47,988 bases of DNA from the NCBI GenBank assembly GCA_902604525.1, contig CACKYY010000010.1, positions 1 through 47,988 of the forward strand, in the 5' to 3' direction. Every line of letters starts with the position of its first letter. The stretch's first letter is position 1. Below the pieces are notes generated by a model. The model made no database searches, had not been told where the DNA came from, and saw only the letters and a list, made by a program, of their open reading frames with translations. Positions 42,134 through 47,988 of this stretch are shown here, one piece after another. The DNA comes from an uncultured Pelagibacteraceae bacterium. Lineage in GTDB: Bacteria; Pseudomonadota; Alphaproteobacteria; Pelagibacterales; Pelagibacteraceae. The translations under genes were made by a program, and so were the position numbers.

Positions 42134-42856
42134 ATGACTAAAAAAGTAATAAATCAAAACGACAAATTTAGGGAAGAATTGATAAATACAATTGAACCAA
42201 ACTTTGTTTTTACTGATAAACCTATAAACAGATTTATTAACAATGATGCAAAACTTGATGATAATCAGTCTAAAAATAAGAGTGAATTACTGCTAAAACT
42301 AAAAAAAAAAATCAATTCAATTGAAAATTGTAAATTGAAAGAAAATTCAAGAAATTTAATTCTAGGAGATGGAAACATAAATAGTCCTATAATGATAATT
42401 GGTGAAGCCCCAGGTTTAGAAGAAGACAGTAACGCAAATACTTTTATGGGAGAGGTTGGAGAGCTCCTAGATAAAATGCTGCTGGCTATCGAGATAAAAA
42501 GAAAAAATATTTATTGTAGTTATTCAATGAATTTTAGACCCCCAGAGGACAGAAAGCCAACGTCAGTAGAGATAAAAAGATATTCTGTGTTTTTAAAAGA
42601 GCATATATCAATAATCGAGCCAAAAATTGTTATTTTAATGGGAAGTACAGCTATGGAGGCAGTTACAGGAATTAACGGTAAAATTTCGAGTGAAAGAGGA
42701 AAATGGAAAGAGGTCATACTAAATGGTCGAACCTATCCTTTGATGATAACTTTTAATCCATCATACTTAATAAGGTTTCCAGACAATAAGAAATACTCAT
42801 GGGAAGATCTCAAAAAAATAAGACAGAAGATAAAAGGCTTAAATTTAAAAGTTTAA
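42134..42856 (+). CDS. Uracil-DNA glycosylase superfamily protein (family 4/5-like)
   Basis: The 240-residue protein has the UDG superfamily fold: motif 1 in IGEAPGLEEDSNANTFMGEVGELLDKML (G90-E91-A92-P93-G94), FRPPEDRKPT, ILMGSTAMEAVTG and motif 2 as FNPSYLIR (N208), where family 4 enzymes usually have HP[SA]YLLR. Three of the four cysteine positions that bind the 4Fe-4S cluster in family 4 enzymes are occupied by other residues (I63, F134, Y150), leaving C66. Uracil or other base removal is the likely role, but activity is uncertain. A TAATG overlap links it to rnhB. Confidence 0.82.
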   Translation: MTKKVINQNDKFREELINTIEPNFVFTDKPINRFINNDAKLDDNQSKNKSELLLKLKKKINSIENCKLKENSRNLILGDGNINSPIMIIGEAPGLEEDSNANTFMGEVGELLDKMLLAIEIKRKNIYCSYSMNFRPPEDRKPTSVEIKRYSVFLKEHISIIEPKIVILMGSTAMEAVTGINGKISSERGKWKEVILNGRTYPLMITFNPSYLIRFPDNKKYSWEDLKKIRQKIKGLNLKV

Positions 42857-43428
42857 TGAAAATAATAGCAGGTGTAGACGAAGTTGGTAGAGGAAGTTTA
42901 ATTGGACCAGTTTATGCGGCAGCTGTTATTTTGAATAAATCAATTAATTCTAAAACACTCAAAGATTCTAAAACACTAACTAAGGAAAAAAGGGAAATTT
43001 TATTTAATTACATCAAAAAAAATTCTATTTGGGCTACTGGTAAGGCATCTGCTAAAGAAATAGATAAAATAAATATTCTTCAGGCAAGCTTGCTTGCCAT
43101 GAAAAGAGCAATAAAAAAACTCAAAAAAAAACCTTCACAAGTTTTAATAGATGGAAATAAAATACCAGATTTAAAAAATTACAACTTAAGAGCAATAGTA
43201 AAAGGTGACCAAAAAATACCCTCTATTTCAGCTGCATCCATTATTGCTAAAGTAACTAGAGATAAATTTATAAAAACATTAGCGAAAAAGAACAAAGGAT
43301 ATAATTGGGATCAAAATTTTGGTTATGGAACTAAACAGCATTTAAAGGCAATAAAAAAGCTTGGTGTTAACAAACATCATAGAAAAACATTCTCACCAAT
43401 ATCAAAACTTAATAAACACTATATCTAG
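42856..43428 (+). CDS. rnhB: Ribonuclease HII
   Basis: RNase HII removes ribonucleotides from DNA-RNA hybrids. Starting at the ATG at 42856 the protein has 190 residues and begins MKIIAGVDEVGRGSLIGPVYAAAVIL, with the catalytic D-E pair, then KDSKTLTKEKR, LIDGNKIP with the third Asp, KGDQKIPSISAASIIAKVTRD and the C-terminal GYGTKQH. An in-frame TTG-type extension upstream (from 42799) lies wholly inside the UDG-family gene and adds non-homologous residues. TAATG overlap with the previous gene indicates coupling. Confidence 0.95.
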   Translation: MKIIAGVDEVGRGSLIGPVYAAAVILNKSINSKTLKDSKTLTKEKREILFNYIKKNSIWATGKASAKEIDKINILQASLLAMKRAIKKLKKKPSQVLIDGNKIPDLKNYNLRAIVKGDQKIPSISAASIIAKVTRDKFIKTLAKKNKGYNWDQNFGYGTKQHLKAIKKLGVNKHHRKTFSPISKLNKHYI

Positions 43429-43455
43429 TTATATTAAATTTTAACCACACAAAAC

Positions 43456-43504
43456 GAGTCTAAATATTTCAATCTCAGGTTGACCATAAAATCCATTTGG
43501 AGTC
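43456..43504 (+). promoter_or_regulatory. Two GANTC methylation sites upstream of ccrM
   Basis: GAGTC occurs at 43456-43460 and 43500-43504, both in the 92-nt spacer between rnhB and the ccrM ATG at 43521. GANTC is the recognition site of CcrM itself. In Caulobacter, GANTC sites in the ccrM leader allow feedback of methylation on its transcription. By base composition one site would be expected about every 350 bases, so two here is only moderately surprising; the feedback role is an inference. Confidence 0.45.
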
Positions 43505-43520
43505 TAATTATTTTTTAAAA

Positions 43521-44591
43521 ATGAAAACTGATTTCAAAAATAAAATTATTAACGGAGATAGTCTCGAAGAATTAAAAAAAATTCCACGTGAAACTTTTGA
43601 TTTAATTTTCGCAGACCCTCCATACAATCTTCAATTAAAAAGCGAATTAGTCAGACCAGACAGATCTAAAGTAGATGCTGTAAATGACAAATGGGATCAG
43701 TTCGAAAATTTTAAAAAATACGATGAGTTTACATATGCGTGGTTATCAGAATGTAAAAGAATTTTAAAAAAAGATGGAGCAATTTGGGTTATTGGGAGTT
43801 ATCACAATATTTTTAGAGTAGGAACTGCAATTCAAAATTTAGGATTTTGGATTTTAAACGATGTTATTTGGAATAAAAATAATCCAATGCCTAATTTTAG
43901 AGGAACACGATTTACCAACGCTCACGAAACTTTGATTTGGGCGTCTAAAAGTGAAAAATCAAAATATACATTTAATTATCAATCACTAAAATGTTTGAAT
44001 GATGATTTACAAATGAGATCAAACTGGGATCTTCCGATTTGCAGTGGTGCAGAAAGATTAAAGAAAAACGGCAAAAAAGTGCATTCCACTCAAAAACCGG
44101 AGGCTTTACTTCATAGAGTTTTATTATCATCTACGAATAAAGATGACATGATTTTAGACCCTTTTTTAGGTTCAGGAACAACAGCAACTGTCGCGAAAAA
44201 ACTTGGTAGAAATTATTTTGGTATAGAAAAAGAAAAAAATTATTTCAAAGCTGCAGAAAAAAGAATTAAAAATGCAAAACCTATTGAAGATGATTTACTT
44301 GATACTCTTAAAAATAATAGATCAAAACCTAGAATACCATTTGGATCATTAGTGGAGCTTGGGATAATTAAGCCGGGTACTAACATTTTTGACAATAAGA
44401 AAAAAATTACTGCAAAAATTTTAGCAGATGGAAGTATAAAGCATAACCAATCTGAAGGCTCTATTCATAAAGTTGCAGCTACTATTTTAGGTGCTGAAAG
44501 TTGCAATGGATGGACATATTGGCATTGTGATATCAACGGCAGAATATATCCAATAGACTACTTAAGACAAAGATTAATCTCAAAAAATTAA
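43521..44591 (+). CDS. ccrM: Cell-cycle-regulated adenine DNA methyltransferase CcrM (GANTC)
   Basis: CcrM methylates adenine in GANTC, a solitary cell-cycle methyltransferase of alphaproteobacteria. The protein (356 residues from the ATG at 43521; Caulobacter CcrM has 358) has catalytic DPPY in IFADPPYNLQL before the SAM motif FxGxG in DPFLGSGTT (beta-type order), HSTQKPEALLHRVLLSS, and the C-terminal RAMA-type DNA-recognition domain (about 270-356) with GAESCNGWTYWH. A TTG at 43497 would add eight residues and is less likely. No restriction gene is adjacent. Its stop overlaps the convergent monooxygenase gene by 4 nt. Confidence 0.95.
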   Translation: MKTDFKNKIINGDSLEELKKIPRETFDLIFADPPYNLQLKSELVRPDRSKVDAVNDKWDQFENFKKYDEFTYAWLSECKRILKKDGAIWVIGSYHNIFRVGTAIQNLGFWILNDVIWNKNNPMPNFRGTRFTNAHETLIWASKSEKSKYTFNYQSLKCLNDDLQMRSNWDLPICSGAERLKKNGKKVHSTQKPEALLHRVLLSSTNKDDMILDPFLGSGTTATVAKKLGRNYFGIEKEKNYFKAAEKRIKNAKPIEDDLLDTLKNNRSKPRIPFGSLVELGIIKPGTNIFDNKKKITAKILADGSIKHNQSEGSIHKVAATILGAESCNGWTYWHCDINGRIYPIDYLRQRLISKN

Positions 44592-45739
44592 TTATTGTAA
44601 ATTTTTCCTAAATAATTTTCTAAAAATTTTTTGTTCTTAGTTAATATTTTCAATCCCATATTTCTAAAGAATACTATAATTGGATTTGATACATGAAAAG
44701 CAAATTGATTTAGTTTTGATCTATTATTAATCATTTTTACCCTTGAAACTCTATTACTATAATAATTAGATTTGTTATTTATGATACTTTCAAATAATTC
44801 TGATGCACCTTCAATAGACTGTGAGGCTCCTTGTGCAAAAGAAGGTGGAAAGGCAAAAAAGGCGTCTCCAACAAGATCAATATTTTCAACTAATTTATGA
44901 AAATCTTTACTAACAAAAACTGGGAAGCACTTGATATTATTTAGGTTACTTAAAATTGAAGAAGAAATTTTAATTTGTAATTTATTCTTAATTTCCTCCA
45001 TAAAAGCTTTTTCTTCAAAAAGGCTGTAGTTTTTAAGCTCATTTGCAGTTAATTGATGCTTTAAAACACCAATAAAATTGTATTCTCCAGCTCTGTTATC
45101 AATTGGGTAGATAACATAATGAAAATCAGGACCTACAAATAAAGAAATGTTCATTTCGTTTAAATTATTTAGGTTAGCCCGAGGGATTTTACCTCTAATT
45201 GCAATACAATTATTATAAGTTGGTTGAATGTGATTATTAGAAATTAAGGATTTTCCTTTAGAAAAAATACCGTCAGAAATAATTAGATGGTCACAAATAA
45301 AACTTTGATTTTTGTTAAAAGTTAAATTTATTTGATCATGTTTTTTTTCAATTTTCTCAATGCTATGTTCATATTTTATATCTTGCTCATCTAATCTATT
45401 TTTTAAAAATTCAACTAATATAGATCTTTTCATTGTGGTGTATTTACAATCTTCAGAATTATATTCAGAAATATTCAAATCAGATATTTTTTTTTGATTT
45501 TTAATCTCATAAAAATCAATTTTTTCAGGATTAAACTTTTCCTTATTTTCTATTTCATTAAATCCAATTTTGTTTAAAAGCTTGATACTATTGGTTGAAA
45601 GTTGAATTCCATACCCCTCTTCTAACTCTACTGAGTGTTTTTTTTCAAATATTGTAACTTGATAATTGGGATTTTCTTTAAATAAATTAGCAATGAATAA
45701 ACCTGAAATTCCTGCTCCTATAATTCCAATTTTTTTCAT
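44588..45739 (-). CDS. FAD-dependent monooxygenase (UbiH/salicylate-hydroxylase-like)
   Basis: The 383-residue flavoprotein has the N-terminal dinucleotide motif GIIGAGISGLFIANLF, EGYGIQLSTNSIKLL, the mid motif HLIISDGIFSKGKS (the DG motif), and the C-terminal GD motif in LVGDAFFAFPPSFAQGASQSIEGA. This is the class A hydroxylase pattern shared by ubiquinone hydroxylases (UbiH/F/I/L) and aromatic hydroxylases. A role in ubiquinone ring hydroxylation is plausible but not proven. It overlaps mutY by 4 nt (ATGA) and ccrM by 4 nt (TTAA). Confidence 0.85.
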   Translation of the reverse strand: MKKIGIIGAGISGLFIANLFKENPNYQVTIFEKKHSVELEEGYGIQLSTNSIKLLNKIGFNEIENKEKFNPEKIDFYEIKNQKKISDLNISEYNSEDCKYTTMKRSILVEFLKNRLDEQDIKYEHSIEKIEKKHDQINLTFNKNQSFICDHLIISDGIFSKGKSLISNNHIQPTYNNCIAIRGKIPRANLNNLNEMNISLFVGPDFHYVIYPIDNRAGEYNFIGVLKHQLTANELKNYSLFEEKAFMEEIKNKLQIKISSSILSNLNNIKCFPVFVSKDFHKLVENIDLVGDAFFAFPPSFAQGASQSIEGASELFESIINNKSNYYSNRVSRVKMINNRSKLNQFAFHVSNPIIVFFRNMGLKILTKNKKFLENYLGKIYNN

Positions 45740-46719
45740 TTATTACTTTCTAGGTATCTAACAATTCTTTTTGTAAAAGTTGGTAATGTGTAGTTTTTTA
45801 ACTTCTTAGGATCGATCCAGTGGGAAGTTGGTAATGAACCTACTTTATTCTTATGTTCAATTTTTATATTCATATTCATATTTGACATCTTGATATTAAC
45901 TATATCTGTTGAACTTGTAGGCTTTGATAATTCTTGCATGGGAAAAATACTAAAATTTTTCAAAAAATTAAATTTAGTATTTTTAATCAAAAGATATTTA
46001 TTTTTATCTTTATAAACTTTTAGTAAATAATATTTATTGTTATTCTTTTTTTTGATTTTAGTAAGTAGGAAATCTTTTCTTTTTAAAGCAATGCATTTAC
46101 TTGAAATTGGACATTGTTCACAATGAGGATTACTCGGTTTACAGATTAAAGCTCCTAGTTCCATTAAGGCCTGAGCATAATCACTTGCCCTACTTGAATA
46201 CCCAAAGATTTCTTTTTTCTTTATTAAGTTCTTTTTATTAATTTCATTTTCTTTTTTTAAATATAAATATCTTTTAAGAACTCTTTCAATGTTTCCATCT
46301 AAAGGAATAATGCTTTTATTAAAAGCTATAGCTGATATTGCACTCGCAGTGTAATCACCAATACCTGGAAGAGATTTTAAATCTGAATAGTTTCTTGGAA
46401 GTTTTTTATCAAATTTTTTTATAACTAATAGAGCAGTTTTTTTTAAGTTTCTAACCCTAGAATAATAACCAAGCCCCTCCCAAAGCTTAATCAGTTTATG
46501 ATTTTCGAAATTTGCTAAAGTCTCTAAGTCAGGAATATTTTTTATAAATCTATTAAAGTAAGGGATTGCTGTTGCTACCTGAGTTTGCTGTAACATAAAT
46601 TCACTAACTAATGTGTAATATTGCTTTTTTTTATGAGAGACTTTTTTTCTCCAGGGTAAAACTCGCTTATTTATGTCATACCAATTAAGAATTTTATTTG
46701 TTATTATTTGGTCTTTCAT
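45736..46719 (-). CDS. mutY: A/G-specific adenine glycosylase
   Basis: MutY removes adenine mispaired with 8-oxoguanine. From the ATG at 46719 the protein is 327 residues: RVLPWRKK, SEFMLQQTQVATAIPYFNRF with the catalytic Glu, LPGIGDYTASAISAIAFNKS with the helix-hairpin-helix and catalytic Asp, and a complete iron-sulfur loop C-x6-C-x2-C-x5-C in ICKPSNPHCEQCPISSKC, followed by a C-terminal NUDIX-like domain. An in-frame extension to 46764 would overlap the divergent gene and is not family-like. The start codon is directly adjacent to the opposite-strand start of the DUF721 gene. Confidence 0.95.
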   Translation of the reverse strand: MKDQIITNKILNWYDINKRVLPWRKKVSHKKKQYYTLVSEFMLQQTQVATAIPYFNRFIKNIPDLETLANFENHKLIKLWEGLGYYSRVRNLKKTALLVIKKFDKKLPRNYSDLKSLPGIGDYTASAISAIAFNKSIIPLDGNIERVLKRYLYLKKENEINKKNLIKKKEIFGYSSRASDYAQALMELGALICKPSNPHCEQCPISSKCIALKRKDFLLTKIKKKNNNKYYLLKVYKDKNKYLLIKNTKFNFLKNFSIFPMQELSKPTSSTDIVNIKMSNMNMNIKIEHKNKVGSLPTSHWIDPKKLKNYTLPTFTKRIVRYLESNK

Positions 46720-46722
46720 ATG
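46717..46722. other. CATATG: back-to-back start codons of mutY and the DUF721 gene
   Basis: The palindrome CATATG contains the mutY ATG read on the minus strand (46719-46717) and the DUF721 ATG on the plus strand (46720-46722), with no base between. Both are the start codons best supported by protein similarity. There is no spacer for promoter or ribosome-binding site, so each message must begin inside the other gene or be leaderless. Confidence 0.75.
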
Positions 46723-47208
46723 CAATTTAAAAATAATACTAAGCAGAGAAATGTCTCCATTCAAGGCTTAAGATCTTTTAAAGACACTTTGCCAAAAAAT
46801 GTAAAAAGGATTATTAATAAAAAAGGTCACATTTACTCAGAAACCCTGAGTAATTGGAAATACCTTGTAGGTGACGAGTTATTCAAGTGCTGCTATCCAA
46901 AAACATTTAAAAGTTTAAATAAATTTGGTGTAAGTACATTAGTGATCATGGTCAAAAGAGGCCACGAAGTTGACATAGAATATTCTAAAAAAGATATTTT
47001 AAATAAGATGAATGCTTATTTTGGTTATGAAGTTGTTGAGAAACTTAAATTCATTAGTTTTGATGATGAACAAAAAGTTTCCCCTAAACTAGAGATTAAT
47101 GAAAAAAATGTGACAATAAATAGATATAAAGACAAAATCAGCGATGTTAAAAATGAAAAAATTAAACAATCATTATTAGAGCTAACTAAAGTGTTTAAAA
47201 AAAAATGA
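46720..47208 (+). CDS. DUF721 / DciA-like protein
   Basis: The 162-residue protein (from the ATG at 46720) matches DUF721: LRSFKDTLPKNVKRIINKKGHIYSETLSNWKYLVGDELFKCCYPKTFK, where the central helix and W-x-x-L-V-G-x-E pattern is the family core, then TLVIMVKRGHEVDIEYSKKDILNKMNAYFGYEVVEKLKF, a KH-like fold. In bacteria without DnaC or DnaI, DciA helps load the replicative helicase DnaB; whether this divergent form does so is inferred. A start at 46708 (TTG) adds four residues. It overlaps the DsbA-like gene by 4 nt. Confidence 0.82.
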   Translation: MQFKNNTKQRNVSIQGLRSFKDTLPKNVKRIINKKGHIYSETLSNWKYLVGDELFKCCYPKTFKSLNKFGVSTLVIMVKRGHEVDIEYSKKDILNKMNAYFGYEVVEKLKFISFDDEQKVSPKLEINEKNVTINRYKDKISDVKNEKIKQSLLELTKVFKKK

Positions 47209-47783
47209 AAAAAATTTTAATAATTTCAATATTTTTTTTCTTCAGTGCTTTAAGCACTCAAGCTGACGAAATTAAAAGAATTCTTGTAGGAAATAAGAGT
47301 GCAAAAATATCTATCATCGCTTTTGAATCCTTAACTTGTAGCCATTGTGCTAACTTTCATAAAGATGTTTATCCTTTATTAAAAAAAGAATATTTAGATA
47401 CAGGTTTAGCCAAGATTGAATTTAGACATTTTCCTCTAGATATTGCTGCTTTTAATGCTTCAAAAGTTGCTCAATGTAGAAATGATGGGGAAGCAAAGAT
47501 ATTGGAAAGTTTATATGCTAATCAACAAAAGTGGGTAAAAGGAAGTTCAGTTGAGGAAGCAAATATTAATCTAAAAAAATTTTTATCAACAGAGGGTTTC
47601 AATATTGATTTTGAAAGCTGTATTAACAACAAGAAAATAGAAGATTTTGTATTAAATGACCGAATCGATGGAGCTAAAAACTTCAAAGTAAATGCTACCC
47701 CTACGATAATAATTAATAATGAAAAGTTTGATAAAACCTTAAATTACAAAAATTTAAAAAAAGCTCTTGAAAAACTGATATAA
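47205..47783 (+). CDS. DsbA-family thiol:disulfide protein (periplasmic)
   Basis: The 192-residue protein has a signal peptide (residues 1-20) and a DsbA-like thioredoxin fold: the redox pair C45-S-H-C48 in [29 protein letters not shown], and the cis-proline loop [13 protein letters not shown]. DsbA-like proteins oxidise cysteine pairs in exported proteins; a DsbD/DsbG-like or BdbD-like variant is possible. It overlaps the DciA-like gene by 4 nt and precedes smc by 8 nt, the usual alphaproteobacterial order. Confidence 0.9.
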   Translation: MKKILIISIFFFFSALSTQADEIKRILVGNKSAKISIIAFESLTCSHCANFHKDVYPLLKKEYLDTGLAKIEFRHFPLDIAAFNASKVAQCRNDGEAKILESLYANQQKWVKGSSVEEANINLKKFLSTEGFNIDFESCINNKKIEDFVLNDRIDGAKNFKVNATPTIIINNEKFDKTLNYKNLKKALEKLI

Positions 47784-47791
47784 GTTTCTCT

Positions 47792-47988
47792 ATGGAGTTT
47801 AAAAAAATCCAATTAAATGGATTTAAATCTTTCGCAGAAAAAGCAGATTTTTTAATCGAAGATGGCTTGACTGGTATTGTTGGACCTAACGGGTGCGGAA
47901 AATCTAATATAGTTGAATCTCTAAGATGGGCAATGGGTGAAACATCTGCAAAAAGCATGCGTGGATCTGGAATGGAGGATGTAATTTT
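47792..47988 (+). CDS. smc: Chromosome segregation protein SMC (5' end only)
   Basis: From the ATG at 47792 the frame stays open to the window edge, giving 65 codons: [20 protein letters not shown] and, further on, the Walker A box [23 protein letters not shown], then [15 protein letters not shown]. This is the head domain start of an SMC ATPase that condenses and organises the chromosome. The remaining about 95 percent of the gene lies outside the window. The start is 8 nt after the DsbA-like gene. Confidence 0.93.
   Translation, partial: MEFKKIQLNGFKSFAEKADFLIEDGLTGIVGPNGCGKSNIVESLRWAMGETSAKSMRGSGMEDVI

Noticed and set aside
43429..43520. CtrA-type site (TTAA-N7-TTAA) upstream of ccrM
   Set aside because: Two TTAA tetramers occur at 43434 and 43441 but with 3 bases between, not 7; in A+T-rich DNA this is expected by chance.

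Overview
The window looks like a stretch of core chromosome from a SAR11-type alphaproteobacterium (Pelagibacterales). The basis is strong A+T richness, very short spacers, almost no Shine-Dalgarno sequences, short variants of standard alphaproteobacterial proteins, and alphaproteobacterial gene order (yqeY-dnaG-rpoD beside carAB; petABC; rnhB-ccrM near mutY-DUF721-dsbA-smc). The lineage is an inference from content and style; no database was searched. I see no insertion sequence, prophage, CRISPR array, integron or clear foreign island. No gene-free stretch exceeds 300 bases; the longest non-protein stretch (1418-1659) holds two tRNA genes.

Layout. 12-1417: outer-membrane lipid transport (mlaA, mlaC). 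1445-5787 (minus): yqeY, dnaG, rpoD and two tRNA genes. 5914-10309: carA-carB. 10313-12597: a divergent pair, circularly permuted ATP-grasp and Anbu proteasome-like peptidase. 12599-14205 (minus): a 2OG-Fe(II) oxygenase-like protein and an ELM1-type glycosyltransferase-like protein. 14227-17269: trxB, a small membrane protein and two NAD(P)-binding short-chain proteins. 17266-18465 (minus): aspartate aminotransferase. 18502-24241: uvrB, folM-like SDR, folB, uvrC, pgsA. 24238-25119 (minus): ilvE. 25190-27597: MarR regulator, OmpR-type regulator and EnvZ-type kinase. 27575-27841 (minus): ubiK. 27859-33803: lgt, midA, pgeF, prs, rplY, pth, ychF. 33780-36336 (minus): cytochrome bc1 (petA, petB, petC). 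36428-38209: trmL, hemF, greA. 38206-42122 (minus): TPR protein, ispE, tRNA-Gln, cca. 42134-44591: uracil-DNA glycosylase family protein, rnhB, ccrM. 44588-46719 (minus): FAD monooxygenase, mutY. 46720-47988: DUF721/DciA-like, DsbA-like, and the 5' end of smc, cut by the window edge.

The genes are housekeeping: replication and repair (dnaG, uvrB, uvrC, mutY, UDG, rnhB, smc), transcription (rpoD, greA), translation and tRNA maturation (cca, pth, rplY, trmL, ychF), pyrimidine/arginine precursor supply (carAB), folate, isoprenoid, heme, phospholipid and ubiquinone synthesis, and respiration. I do not see a new multi-gene system. The points most worth checking are small: a tRNA-Val(GAC) gene with perfect stems but a non-canonical T-loop and D-loop; primase DnaG without three of four zinc ligands; a UDG-family protein without most iron-sulfur ligands and with an altered catalytic motif; mutY and the DciA-like gene sharing CATATG as back-to-back start codons; two GANTC sites directly upstream of the GANTC methyltransferase ccrM; tRNA genes 3-4 nt from coding genes on the same strand; and convergent genes whose ends overlap, leaving no room for ordinary terminators.
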